Positions 15,501 through 23,856 of a stretch of 64,000 bases of DNA are shown here, one piece after another; position 1 is the stretch's first letter, and every line of letters starts with the position of its first letter. A program made the position numbers and the translations under genes. The notes below the pieces were generated by a model. That model made no database searches and was not told the DNA's origin. It was given only the letters and a program-made list of their open reading frames with translations. The DNA lies in NCBI RefSeq assembly GCF_016097555.1, contig NC_054706.1, forward strand, positions 73,124,174 to 73,188,173. Reading direction: 5' to 3'. This DNA is from Gigantopelta aegis. Lineage: Eukaryota > Mollusca > Gastropoda > Neomphalida > Peltospiridae.

Positions 15501-18500
15501 GATGAGCTGAAAATTTCGCCAAATTATCTATTAAACTCTAGAAACCCAGCTATTTTCTAACAAAATGTCAATTATTTCATGTAATTATTTCGCCAAATTA
15601 TCTATTAAACTGTCGAAACCCAGCTATTTTCCAACAAAATGTTAATTATTACGTTAATTATTTCACTAAATTATCTATTAAACTGTAGAAACTCAGCTAT
15701 TTTCTAACAAAATGGACATCAATTATTATGTTATTTCACCAAATTATCTATTAAACTTTCGAAGCCCAGCTATTTTTTTTAATAAAATGTCAATTATTAC
15801 ATTAATTATTTTACCAAATTATCTATTAAACTGTAAAAACCCAGCTATTTTCTAACAAAATGTCAATTATTACGTTAATTATTTCACCAAGTTATCTATT
15901 AAACTGTAGAAATCCAGCTATTTTCTAATAAAATGTCAATTATTACATTAATTATTTCACCAAATTATCTATTAAACTGTAGAAACCCAGCTATTTTCTA
16001 ACAAAATGTCAATTATTACATTAATTATTTTGCCAAATTATCTATTAAACTAAAAAACCAGCTATTTTCTAACAAAATGTCAATATTAAAAGTAATTATT
16101 TCACCAAATTATTTCAACTGGCAAATTGCATTAATACATTTTATTTGAAACTTTGTGTGATTGCTAACTTGACACCATTTCAAGACCGTGATCTTCAGTT
16201 CTCCTTGATTAGTTTGCCTTGATTTTGCTCAAGGCAAAGACTAAACTACATTTAACTTTAACCAGCTGATCACTAGAAAAAAGGCATGAACTGTTCATGA
16301 AAATGTTTAATTCCGTATGGAAACTTCATCGGTTGTTTCTTGCAGATAGCAAAAAAACAGCAAAAGGAATGTCAATACTATTAGAGAAATAACAATCGGT
16401 AGAAATAAGAAAGCTGTGTTATTTAGTAATATTTTAAAAAATTATCCACAACCAATATTAACATTAAAAAGAATATATGCAACTACCATGAGTTGTTTCA
16501 GGAAAATAATAACAACATGTTCATATCAGGATCATAAATGTTAAAAAAAAAAAAAATCTTTCTTTAAAAAATCTTACCTTGACTCCGGAGAAAACCACCG
16601 AAAATATGGCTGACCACAGTTGTTTCCTTGCTATATTTGTCAAGTCTGAAATCACAAAATAAGGTGTGTTAAGCAAATACCTAGTATCGAATTTACGAAA
16701 CCTGTTTTTCTTAAATGCACATCTTTAAAAGTACTGGTATAGTAAATGTATGAAGTTACATTCTTTGTAAATTCAGTCACTAACTGTCATTTGGTTTATT
16801 CCACTTGTAGATGTTTTTTGCTTGCCTCAACAAAAACAGTTATATGCCTTATTCTATACATGCACACACAAAACATGACAGGATTTTATCAGCTACGCTT
16901 TTACCCTCCGATAATCAGTAGCATTTCGCAGAGGCTATGTCGTTTTCTATTCCCAATTGTGGAGTAAAACATTCGCTATCGGAACATACAAAAATTCCCA
17001 TTTTTTATTATATAAAGATACATTTTGGAAACAATATGTAACACTTGACAAACACCCCTTCCCTCACTTATAACATTTCATAATGCAAAATAGATATATT
17101 AATTTGACTAAATACAATTACATGTGTAGTATTATTCTAAATTAGCTTAATGAGATGTGTTAGAAATGAAACTGAAAATTCCCAAATTATTATAAAACCA
17201 ATTCCCAAAGTCAAAAGCCATGGTTAAATTTGAGAAATAAAACCTTGCATTAGCAGTCCAGCAATGGCACTTTAAAAGCACAAATGCAATGAATATGTCA
17301 GACAATGACTTACTTGGCCTGGCCATTAAGACAAGACTTGTGCAGTCCATCTATTAGATATCTTAAGAACTCGTGTGCATCTTCTTGGTGCCCCCACTGC
17401 ATGTGCTTAGCTATTTCTGAAAGAAAGAAAATAAATGTTTAATCCAAGTCAACAACTTTAAAGTACACCTATTTTGGTGTCTTAACGTTTTTCAGTTACA
17501 GCAACATTTTTGGTCTTGTGTGAGAAAGAAATCCTGCTTCCACCTTAAAGGCCATTCCTATCAAACATTTGGTAATTCTGACAGTCTTCAGAGAAACTAT
17601 TTTTCCATTAGTTGCATTTGATTTGTTATGCGCACTTTCCTAAAGACAGAATAACACAAACCATGACCTTTGATACACAGGATGGGACAGGGGGAAAAAA
17701 AACCTCCGAAAACATTCGATCTTTGACTGAAGCACTTTAGGTGAGTGCTCTACCGACTGAGCTAAATCCTGCCCTTCTGTATTACATGATCATAAAGCAC
17801 TATAATTAATATTAGAGTTTTGTAGAACTAACAACTAACAACCGCTGGTAGTAGGAGACTATAGTAGGTGGTTACAAGTGTCTCATGCCAAAACCGTGGC
17901 ACAGATAGACACAGGAGACAAGCACCTGTCGTGGTTGGAAAGACAAGGACTGGGATGTGGAGGTAAACAGCAAAAGATATTGAAAGATAGGATGAGTTGC
18001 CAGATCAGGAAGAAATAAGATGGAATTCATAGGAGAGATAGGAAAGGGATTAAAACAAAATAATATGTCCAATTTTTTTTTTTTAATTCCAATTGTAATT
18101 TAAGTGTGCACAAGTCTGATATTTCATAACCAGTAAGATTATAAACTGTGACGAGAGTCGGGGGGAAAAACCAAGTAAACAATCTGTTGACTGTTGATAA
18201 AATCTGGTATATACTGTAAAAAAAGTTTCTTTAATTTAGCCTCTGCCTTATACGATAATATACGACATTGACAATGAGTTCTTATTTTAACACAGAGCAA
18301 ATTGGTGATATGTGCTCAATTAACACGTTCACCCAATCCAAATAATTAAAACAACATATGATAAAAATGCATCCATATCCATCAAATTACATCTAGGATC
18401 AAGTCCAAGGAAGCTGGGTATAAGTAATTATTTTTGTCCGAAAAAACTTCATAGAAAATAAGTTGCCTTCATACGCCTATTTTGAAGAAAACGTTTCCCT

Positions 18501-21500
18501 TGTTGATCCCATTTTTTTTTTATTAAACAGAAGGCAACACTTGATGTCCACCTCCACCCCCACCACTATAAAACAAAACAAAAAATTTTTAATCCAATCC
18601 CCGATACATGAATATAATTTTTTTTTAAATATGGCTTACGTCTCAGTTTTTGCAGGATGGATTGAGGTCTAATCGCATGCCCTGTACCTGCAAAACACCT
18701 CCGAATGTGGCACTGTAATTCACAGACCATACAAAAGCCAGCTTGTTTACCTAAAAGAACAACATCCATTATTAATGTATGCACAAGCTGTTCAATTCAT
18801 TTTACTGTAAAATAGATACTTCTCAAAGTGTTCGTTATTGCAATTTAACTGTACAGTGTACATAAGTGTATGAGACAGAAGGGGCAGATGAGCAGTACCA
18901 TATGATGCATGTAAGTAACAAAATTAAAGTTTAGTCGATATCAGTTTTCTTAATGTATTATGTGCAAGAGCATGCTAAAATATAATTTAAAAACGTCCAT
19001 TCACACTAAAAAATACAGTAATGCAAAGAAGTAATTAAAAAAACAATGTTGTGACATCATATGCTGACATGTGTTAAATACAATGTTGTGACGCTGCATG
19101 CTGTCTTTCAACATGTTATTTGTAATTACAACTGATGAGCAGTTACTGCTCAAAGTTTGAATAAAGAATTGAATTGAATTGAATTGATGTGTTAAAAACA
19201 ACATTGTGACGTTGCATGCTGATATGTGTTAAAAACAATGCGACATCGCATACTGATATGTGTTAAAAACAATGTTGTGACATTGCATGCTGATATGTAT
19301 TTTTTTAAATGTTGACACTGCATACTGATATGTGTTAAAACAATGTTGTGACATTGCATGCTAAATTGTGTTAAAACAATGTTGTGACATCACACTGACA
19401 TTGCATGCTAAATTGTGTTACAATGTTGACACACTGCATGCTGATATGTGTTAAAAACAATGTTGTGACATCAGTTACTGATATGTTAAAAACAATATTT
19501 TGACATCGCATACTAACATGTGTTAAAAATAATGTTATGACATTGCAGGATGACGTTGTAGTACACTGACTGTAAAACACCCCTAAAACACATTGCAAAT
19601 TCAAAAAAGAATAATAACACAAAAAGTGGCAACTCACACGAGTTGCTGTGTTCATCAGAAAAACAGTAGTTCACTAGCGGGGCCGTGTATGTAAGACACT
19701 GTAGGGTTGAGTTGACAAAGCAGGTGTTTCCCATGTTCACGAGACCGGATCCGATCTTGGAAACACGTCGCCATTCTAGGCGAATCCGTTCTTCCGGATA
19801 CAGTATCACCTTTGGTTTGGGAAGAGTGTCTGAACCTTCAAACTTATGCCTCTTCCTCATACTCTTGTATACATCTAAAAACGAAAGAAAACAACATCAG
19901 AAAGACATTCAGTTACATTACATTAAAGTCTCTCTTTCTCTCGCCATTTGTTTCTGTTTGTTTGTAAATATATAATTATTATCATTGTCATCTTGGTTAT
20001 AAACGATACACATTGTATTTGTAAACATTGAGGAAGAGGCCTGTTGGCCAATACCAAAACCGTAAATGTGGAAGTAACAAAATATGTCTAAACAAAAGTT
20101 GCAGACCCAAGTTTCAAACCGTAAAAATGGACACTACATTTGGTTAATCTACAAATCTGTAAGACATTTGAATAAAGTTACAATAGAGTGAAACATGACA
20201 CAGTGATGTTGAAATGGGGAAATGCCCTTAAAAAATAGACTAGAACTCAGCTCCATTAACATTAAGAGTTAAGTGTGTCATTCAAAATTTGAAAAATGCA
20301 TTTTAAAAACACCAGGATGACCAGACAGACACACTTTTGGATGTACAAAAATGTAACATAAATAATAAAATTTAAGTAATGTCTGATGATTTTAATTATC
20401 GGTCATTCCAAACTTCAATAGCTTACACCATGTAACCAGTATTTGTAACAGAGCCTATTATTTCCCATGTCAGTATCCATTTGTCGGATATTTTGTTCTC
20501 GGTTTCAGATTTAATTGGGACAAAAATGATTAGTTTTACTTAATGTCATTTGTTTATTCTGCAATTTCTAATAAAATATTAGAAACATTTTATTTTGTTG
20601 TGGATATCACTGCTTATAAAAATACAATTATCTATCTTGGGTACCAAATAATATTTACATTGCCTTTAAATACTCAAAAACCAAAACTTTCAAATGTAGG
20701 GTATTTACTTTCTAAGGGGTTAGGGGAGCGCATCCCCTTCAATTTACACCAAGAAAAAACACTGGATAATCGTTCACACTAGTTTATTTTGGAATAAATT
20801 AACAATCTTAGAACTACTATTGTTGTAAATGCCAACCATCATGTATTTATGAAACATTTGAGTGAATATATGTGAGTAAAAATTATAAACTTGTACCCAC
20901 TCAAAGTGGTTTTTGTTAAAAATTAATCCAGTAGTCTAAAGGTTAAGAGTTAAGTGTGTCATTCAAAATTAGAAAAATGCATTTTAAAAACACCAGGATG
21001 ACCAGACAGACACACTTTTGGATGTACAAAAATGTAACATAAATAATAAAATTTAAGTAATGTCTGATGATTTTAATTATCGGTCATTCCAGACTTCAAT
21101 AGCTTACACCATGTAACCAGTATTTGTAACAGAGCCTATTATTTCCCATATCAGTATCCATTTGTCGGATATTTTGTTCTCGGTTTCAGATTTAATTGGG
21201 ACAAAAATGATTAGTTTTACTTAATGTCATTTGTTTATTCTGCAATTTCTAATAAAATATTAGAAACATTTTATTTTGTTGTGGATATCACTGCTTATAA
21301 AAATAAAGTAAGTGGTAGTGTTCATCCTTACAATTATCTATCTTGGGTACCAAATAATATTTACATTGCCTTTAAATACTCAAAAACCAAACTTTCAAAT
21401 GTAAGGTATTTACTTTCTAAGGGGTTAGGGGAGCGCGTCCCCTTCAATTTACACCAAGAAAAAACACTGGATAATCGTTCACACTAGTTTATTTTGGAAT

Positions 21501-21920
21501 AAATTAACAATCTTAGAACTACTATTGTTGTAAATGCCAACCATCATGTATACCTACTTTTCTGTACATTCTGTTTTCTTAACACTAGCACAAACTCCAT
21601 CAGCCATTGCACCAACTTTAATAACTGAAACTCACCTCTATATTGTTGGGGAGAATCACATTTTGGAATCCCCTTGGTCAAATTCGGTTGAATTTTCTTC
21701 GATTGATAATTCTCTTCTTGAGTATGTTTTGTTTTTAAATTTCTAAAAGCAAAATCACTCAGAACTCCTTTAGAAGACGACGCAATTTCTTGAGTCAACT
21801 TCAGTCGTGACAAGCCAGAAGCTAGTGTACTCTTTCTGCTTTCAGCCAGATCCTCGATGATAGCTGCGGGCATATCAGAGGTCGTAGTATCACTATCAGT
21901 AGTTGTTATAAAAGTATATA
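457..21920 (-). CDS. USP36: Ubiquitin-specific protease, USP36/USP42 type (15 exons, 3' end off window)
   Basis: Deubiquitinase of peptidase family C19, which cleaves ubiquitin from substrates; known USP36 acts mainly in the nucleolus. Exons (high to low coordinate): 21636-21920, 19638-19874, 18640-18750, 17314-17416, 16578-16645, 15251-15321, 11731-11813, 11199-11276, 10547-10638, 8439-8564, 7384-7461, 6238-6325, 2859-4856, 1202-1333, 457-578. Every junction is GT/AG and phases agree throughout. The catalytic Cys lies in [13 protein letters not shown] (about residue 131), the His in [10 protein letters not shown] (about 383) and the Asp in WYCMNDSM (about 400). CxxC pairs in VKCLRCGE and YMCSRCKQK form the zinc ribbon. 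After residue about 440 come a disordered linker, a repeat array and Lys-rich basic tracts like those of USP36/42. About 1,208 codons lie in the window. One extra T in exon 9 breaks the frame of this copy or assembly (see findings). USP36 versus USP42 orthology is not settled; an invertebrate gene may be ancestral to both. Confidence 0.93.
960..1182. repeat. Minisatellite, about 40-bp unit
   Basis: Five or six imperfect copies of a unit built on TTATCTAAATCAGTTGGGT plus ACAAGGACTG lie in the intron between exons 15 and 14. The copies differ by several substitutions, so the array is not recent. Confidence 0.75.
1202..1333 (-). CDS. USP36: USP36-like exon 14
   Basis: The acceptor has a long pyrimidine tract ending in TTCTGTTCAG (1334-1336); the donor is GTCAGT. 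It encodes [18 protein letters not shown] followed by MWDGTKSS. The WDG motif matches the conserved short motif near the C-terminus of USP36/42. It enters in phase 1 and leaves in phase 1. Confidence 0.8.
1334..2858. repeat. Intron with a two-copy 62-bp repeat and a dispersed repeat
   Basis: A 62-bp unit beginning TTCAGATGTCAGCA is present twice in tandem at about 2418-2541. At 2576-2760 is a dispersed repeat marked by GGGGAGCTATCACT and ACTCCCCTCAATTTT. The same family recurs at about 34775-35005 (opposite strand) and 35385-35595. No exon is seen. Confidence 0.6.
2859..4856 (-). CDS. USP36: USP36-like exon 13 (large linker exon)
   Basis: This 1,998-bp exon encodes 666 residues (about 458-1123) of low-complexity, Ser/Thr-rich linker. 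The acceptor is TTCTTCTTCAG at 4857 and the donor after CCAG is GTTTGT at 2853-2858. From about 3975 down to 3165 are eight tandem copies of a 27-36 residue unit whose core is [14 protein letters not shown]-terminal of these come Lys-rich tracts ([16 protein letters not shown], then [16 protein letters not shown]), likely nuclear or nucleolar targeting signals. It starts and ends in phase 1, linking to exons 12 and 14. Confidence 0.88.
3165..3975 (-). repeat. Coding tandem repeat in the USP36-like linker, 8 units
   Basis: Eight units of about 80-108 bp each contain a variant of [13 protein letters not shown] followed by a short acidic stretch and ILKESASKT. All preserve the reading frame. I know of no such array in vertebrate USP36 or USP42. 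Confidence 0.85.
4857..6237. other. Intron with fragments of dispersed repeats
   Basis: At about 5545-5590 is a fragment reading GTATCGTAGTGCTAAGATAA, which matches the end of an inverted-repeat element at 37658-37747. At 5990-6138 is a copy of the MITE described at 21978. No conserved exon is seen. Confidence 0.5.
5990..6138 (-). mobile_element. MITE copy (GCCAAATTATCTATTAA family)
   Basis: It shares TAATAGATAATTTGGCAAAA and the end motif CACCCAGAGTTA with the copies at 21978-22166 and 31262-31456. The other end carries GCTCTGCCAACCACCAAATT. It is a short non-autonomous element without an ORF. Confidence 0.65.
6238..6325 (-). CDS. USP36: USP36-like exon 12
   Basis: The acceptor is TGCTTTTCAG and the donor after CAAAATG is GTCAGT. 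It encodes [16 protein letters not shown] followed by [13 protein letters not shown]. It enters in phase 0 and leaves in phase 1, which is exactly what exons 11 and 13 require. The FIGP and NG motifs fit the start of the post-catalytic linker in USP36-like proteins. Confidence 0.8.
6630..6915 (-). repeat. Two-copy dispersed repeat in an intron
   Basis: A unit of about 150 bp containing CATCCCAAGTTGTTCCTACA and GATGGTCCTGTATGCAAG is present twice (about 6650-6725 and 6790-6860). It ends with AGACGGACGTATGGATGGAC. This resembles the end of a widespread mollusc interspersed repeat, but I cannot name the family. Confidence 0.55.
7058..7362 (-). mobile_element. tRNA-derived SINE, family A, near full length
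   Basis: Read on the minus strand it has a Pol III promoter-like head (GTAGCCCAATGGTAAAA), then a body with GGGATGGTGCATATAAAAGA, and a tail with GACATCCAATAGCCAGTGAT. The head lies at the high-coordinate end. Confidence 0.8.
7384..7461 (-). CDS. USP36: USP36-like exon 11, end of catalytic domain
   Basis: It encodes [20 protein letters not shown] then KISKSR, the final strand of the USP fold (human: QQAYVLFY). The acceptor GTTACCAG is preferred over the alternative nine bases downstream because it keeps the VQQ typical of this site. The donor is GTGAGC. Confidence 0.88.
8439..8564 (-). CDS. USP36: USP36-like exon 10, catalytic His/Asp box
   Basis: It encodes [30 protein letters not shown] and LWYCMNDSM. 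The second His of HSGHYF and the Asp of MNDS are the expected catalytic pair. Acceptor TATTTCAG, donor GTAAGA, phase 0 at both ends. Confidence 0.93.
8641..8845 (-). mobile_element. SINE family A, 5'-truncated
   Basis: It has the tail (AAAGTTTGTTTTGTTTAACA) and part of the body with TCTTTTATATGCACCAGCCC. The tRNA-like head is missing. Confidence 0.75.
9184..9500. repeat. Tandem duplication, about 183-bp period
   Basis: Two blocks (about 9190-9310 and 9370-9496) share AAAAGACTA, TCGCCCATTATC and TGCTCTCAATGACCAGTTAA. Within each block the motif AGACTAGACAATCGCCCA also repeats at shorter spacing. Intronic, no coding potential. Confidence 0.75.
10268..10379 (-). mobile_element. SINE head fragment (family A)
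   Basis: It has the minus-strand head GGGACATAGCCCAGTGGTAA, the following tRNA-related part and ATTGGGCTATTTCTCGTTCC. The body and tail are absent. Confidence 0.7.
10547..10638 (-). CDS. USP36: USP36-like exon 9, carries a one-base insertion
   Basis: The first part reads [16 protein letters not shown] in the frame set by exon 8; the last part reads [14 protein letters not shown] in the frame needed by exon 10. Both match the family (human: GGKITKDV and LNIRPYMSQ). The two frames differ by one base, and the switch falls at a run of four A on the plus strand (10589-10592) where three would keep frame. Length is 92 bp where 91 would be in phase. It is either a homopolymer sequencing error or a genuine loss-of-function allele. 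Confidence 0.88.
10810..11120 (-). repeat. Interspersed repeat, two internal copies
   Basis: It contains GTTCAAGGGCAATAACTCTG and a second, diverged copy beginning GTTCAAAGGGAATAATTCAA about 130 bp later. A similar unit with TTATGGTCCTTGAACTTAG, read in reverse orientation, lies at 34400-34700. It looks like a dispersed element of unknown class with internal duplication. Confidence 0.55.
11199..11276 (-). CDS. USP36: USP36-like exon 8, zinc-ribbon and fold core
   Basis: It encodes [17 protein letters not shown] and NVLTIQLKR, matching CKKKVPASKRFTIHR and NVLTLSLKR of human USP36. The first base completes an Arg codon with exon 7; the last two bases start an Arg codon finished by exon 9. Acceptor TTTTTTAG, donor GTATTT. 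Confidence 0.92.
11565..11690 (-). mobile_element. SINE body fragment
   Basis: A fragment of family A with GAGAGGAAACTCGCTACATT, CACCATCCCACAGACTGGAT and CTTTGATATACCACT. Head and tail are missing. Confidence 0.6.
11731..11813 (-). CDS. USP36: USP36-like exon 7
   Basis: It encodes [19 protein letters not shown] followed by SENAYMCSR. This matches ALELFVKADVLSGENAYMCAKC of USP36, including the first CxxC of the second zinc-ribbon pair. Acceptor TTTTTTTCAG, donor GTAACT; enters in phase 0 and leaves in phase 2. Confidence 0.92.
11911..13142. repeat. Dispersed repeat-rich intron segment
   Basis: It begins with a SINE tail fragment (11911-11955, TTTGTTTTGTTTAATGACAC). Then follows a segment starting GGGAAGGTCAACTCAAATAT and including CTGGGGGCAGCCATTTTGTT. 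I think this is an interspersed non-autonomous element about 1.2 kb long, but its ends are uncertain. No exon is seen. Confidence 0.35.
13143..13398 (-). mobile_element. SINE family A, tail-truncated
   Basis: The minus-strand head GTAGCCCAGTGGTGAAGCAC is at the high end, followed by ATTGGGCTATTTCTCGTCCC and the body down to GACATCCAATAGCCGATGA. The final tail is missing. Confidence 0.75.
13545..15037 (+). mobile_element. Tc1/mariner-like DNA transposon, about 1.5 kb
   Basis: The ends are inverted repeats of about 25 bp (left TACTCTTCAAAAAAAGAAAC, right ending GAAGAGTA), bounded by TA dinucleotides at 13543-13544 and 15038-15039. That is the expected TA target duplication. It holds one degraded transposase gene on the plus strand and sits in a USP36-like intron in antisense orientation. 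Confidence 0.93.
13862..14868 (+). pseudogene. Tc1/mariner-like transposase, DD34E-type, broken near the C-terminus
   Basis: The start [16 protein letters not shown] leads into a helix-turn-helix region ([17 protein letters not shown]), the SGRPR linker, and catalytic motifs [15 protein letters not shown] and [17 protein letters not shown], which give the D, D and E. A TGA at 14708-14710 ends the frame soon after the catalytic Glu, where relatives have Arg (CGA to TGA is the likely change). The expected C-terminal part ([18 protein letters not shown] to GGHTRY) continues in another frame to 14868, so a frameshift is also present. Likely inactive. The upstream ATG at 13811 is less likely because MPRLS-type starts are usual. 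Confidence 0.9.
15251..15321 (-). CDS. USP36: USP36-like exon 6, zinc-ribbon CxxC
   Basis: It encodes [20 protein letters not shown] then LEVK, matching VKCSVCKSVSDTYDPYLDVALEIR of USP36. Acceptor TTTGTTTCAG, donor GTTAGT; the first two bases complete Val with exon 5. Confidence 0.93.
15488..16127 (+). repeat. Tandem array grown inside a MITE, about 77-bp unit, 8 copies
   Basis: The unit contains AAATTATCTATTAAACTGTA, GAAACCCAGCTATTTTCTAA and CAAAATGTCAATTATTAC. The outer left part (GAGCTAGCTCTGATGAGCTG) matches an end of the MITE seen at 31262, and the repeated part is that element's interior. The interior of one MITE copy has therefore been amplified about eightfold. It lies in the intron between exons 6 and 5. 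Confidence 0.85.
16578..16645 (-). CDS. USP36: USP36-like exon 5
   Basis: It encodes [18 protein letters not shown] then LRSQ, matching LDRQTQATTLVHQIFGGYLRSR of USP36. The first base completes Lys with exon 4. Donor GTAAGA, leaving in phase 1. Confidence 0.93.
17314..17416 (-). CDS. USP36: USP36-like exon 4
   Basis: It encodes [20 protein letters not shown] followed by [13 protein letters not shown]. The [10 protein letters not shown] box is a USP hallmark. Acceptor TTTCTTTCAG, donor GTAAGT, leaving in phase 2. Confidence 0.94.
17548..17778 (-). mobile_element. SINE copy with a different tRNA-like head
   Basis: On the minus strand the head reads GGATTTAGCTCAGTCGGTAG, close to a tRNA box A. 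The rest resembles the family A body (AAACATTTGGTAATTCTGAC). The copy is diverged and lacks most of its tail. Confidence 0.65.
18640..18750 (-). CDS. USP36: USP36-like exon 3
   Basis: It encodes [19 protein letters not shown] and [17 protein letters not shown], matching FCMLCVMQNHIVQAFANSGNAIKP of USP36. It starts after TCTTTTAG with two bases completing Cys (EHSNSC), and leaves in phase 1 at GTAAGC. Confidence 0.93.
19020..19550. repeat. Minisatellite, about 37-60-bp units
   Basis: About a dozen variants of AACAATGTTGTGACATCGCA and GCTGATATGTGTTAAA lie in the intron between exons 3 and 2. A short (GAATT)n run (GAATTGAATTGAATTGAT, about 19169) is embedded. Confidence 0.8.
19638..19874 (-). 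CDS. USP36: USP36-like exon 2, catalytic Cys box
   Basis: It encodes [13 protein letters not shown], then [16 protein letters not shown], then [20 protein letters not shown] and [18 protein letters not shown]. The Cys in NTCF is the nucleophile. The LxWRRVxxxGxGL lead-in matches the start of the USP36 catalytic domain. Acceptor TTTTTAG, donor GTGAGT, phase 1 at both ends. Confidence 0.95.
20263..21550. repeat. Direct tandem duplication of about 0.6 kb
   Basis: Copy 1 is 20263-20845 and copy 2 is 20944-21550, separated by about 100 bp. They differ at few positions, plus one indel: copy 2 has about 25 extra bases (AAAGTAAGTGGTAGTGTTCA near 21303). The right end of copy 2 is only about 85 bp from the end of coding exon 1. 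Short ORFs inside each copy show no family match, so I treat this as non-coding. Confidence 0.92.
21636..21920 (-). CDS. USP36: USP36-like exon 1 (first coding exon)
   Basis: The likely start is ATG at 21873-21871 ([16 protein letters not shown]). Coding then runs 238 bp to the donor GTGAGT at 21630-21635 and leaves in phase 1. The segment upstream of the ATG (21874-21920) follows an acceptor-like CTTTTTTAG and is also open in frame, so a further upstream coding exon cannot be excluded. The residues are low in conservation, as expected for the N-terminus of this family. Confidence 0.75.
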
Positions 21921-21977
21921 CTAAAAAAGAAAAACCAAGGTATAATCATCAGTCAGGGTGTATCATCAACTAGGACT

Positions 21978-22166
21978 ATAGCTCTAGTACTCACCAATTG
22001 CAAATTTTAAAAACAATTTTAGAACTTTATACTTTAATTTGGAGAAATAATTTCAGTTAATAATTGATATTTTGTTAGAAAACAAAGTTCCATGGGTTTC
22101 TGCCATTTTTGAAGTCTAATAGATAATTTGGCAAAATTGTCTGCTCACCCAGAGCTATCCCTGATT
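21978..22166 (-). mobile_element. MITE copy (GCCAAATTATCTATTAA family)
   Basis: The ends are inverted and related (left TAGCTCTAGTACTCACCAAT, right GCTCACCCAGAGCTATCC), with the internal motif TAATAGATAATTTGGCAAAA. It lies just upstream of the USP36-like 5' exon. It is non-autonomous. Confidence 0.75.
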
Positions 22167-23856
22167 AATCAAATTCTGTATATCAGGGGTCACACTGGAA
22201 ATCATTTTATTCTAAATGGCCAATTGTCAATACGTGAAAATTATTAAAAAGTGACTAATTTAAACAACCTTTACAGGGTGTGCACTTTGGATTTTTTTTA
22301 ACTTGCCATTTGGGCGAGTCATGTCAGCACTTTGACAATGTTTGAGTTGCCCAAATTTTATTTTTAAAACTACAAAAAGAGTAAATATATTTGACATTGG
22401 AGATTAGTCTCAATGGGCATACACATCTTGAATTATTATTAAAACTAACTTTTTGGTTGTTTTAGAAACATTACATTTTGGACATTCCGAAGTAATATGC
22501 TATAACAAACTAATATTTTTGCAAAGAACTACTCTACAAATCTGAAAGTGCCTAAAACTAAATTATTGCTAGTGTGAGCTCTGCAGAATTAATGAATCTG
22601 TATGTCAATAAAATATAATATAGGCCTATTGTTCACTTTTTAATACAATATGTTGTATAAAAAATAACCCTAAAACATAATAAATAAAAGCATGTTGAGA
22701 GGGTGGCTGGGTGTGTGTGTGGGGTGGGTGGTAAAGGACATATTGCCAGTAATAAAGCATAAACTGACAATATTTCAATTACCTTGGGTATAACAAACTT
22801 TTTGAAACTTGGTCACTAGCCACTAACTAGTGGGTTTGGAAAGCACTATCCTCAAATTCCGATTAGTTGGAATAAACGTTTATATAATTTCAATGTTAAA
22901 TTTAATTCGTAGTCATTGTCCTGTTTTTCCTGCTCACGCACTCCCGAGAAAAAGGCAATCTAAATATGGATTTGAATTAATATTTTGCTTTGTTTTTCAC
23001 TGTAACATGGAGGCGAGCCTAGTATCTACCAGCCTTATGCCCGACGGCTTAACTACCATCGAGGCCAATAAAAGATAAGTATACTGGCAAGATCTTGCCA
23101 CAAGAATACTGTACTCGTTAATTAATAGACATATTTCCAAAATGTACAGAAAAACGTGTACATTAAATAGGCCGAATAGCTTATAAAGCCCATAGGCATA
23201 TAGAATGACGGAATGAACCAAAGTTCTTTTATGGAATAGATGAATGGTCTTTTGTGCTAACTCCCCCAAAAGCACCAATAAAAACTTCTTTGAAAAAAAA
23301 TTTACACAGAAAATCTGACATATCAAAGTTTTACAAGAACAATGTGATGATTATGATATATAAACATTATGCTGCTATTCTTAAACGACACCTAACTCAA
23401 ACCTAAAACCAGGAGACAACCATGTGTGTGGAATTTAGATGAAAATAGCAGGCCTGGTGTATATAAAAAATTTAGTCTAGACTCGAGACTAATAGTCTGA
23501 GACAGTAATGTCATGACAACGCCATACAAATTGTATGTATGTGACGTCATTAGAGATTGAGTCTGGACTCTTAAATTTTTTATAAGCACAGGCCCTGGTG
23601 TATTTTAAATCTGGCATGCATTTATAGCAGTGTATTCTGAAAATATTGCTCGATATCGGTACAGCTGTCAATATTACCAAATACTGTACCGACACCGAGA
23701 TAAATCACACCAAAAATACCGATCCTGACAAGTATGACATTTTACTACCACGTGACTTGTACAACCAATCAAAAGATGCATTTTATTAAGCTTATTTCCT
23801 GTCCATATAACATGAAAGTTAAAAGAAAACAATGTCTGTTTTGTGTATTGCTGCAT
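22167..23856. other. Intergenic DNA upstream of the USP36-like gene
   Basis: AT-rich with no convincing exon. At about 23009-23071 is a fragment matching the head of the third SINE type (minus strand, TGGTAGATACTAGGCTCGCC). Any promoter of the USP36-like gene should lie here, but I see no distinctive element. Confidence 0.4.

Noticed and set aside
20543-21487. Duplicated ORF ([20 protein letters not shown]) as a small gene pair
   Set aside because: It lies in a non-coding tandem duplication in a USP36-like intron and has no recognisable domain.
22830-23326. Short ORFs on both strands upstream of the USP36-like gene
   Set aside because: They overlap a SINE head fragment and lack conserved motifs or splice context.
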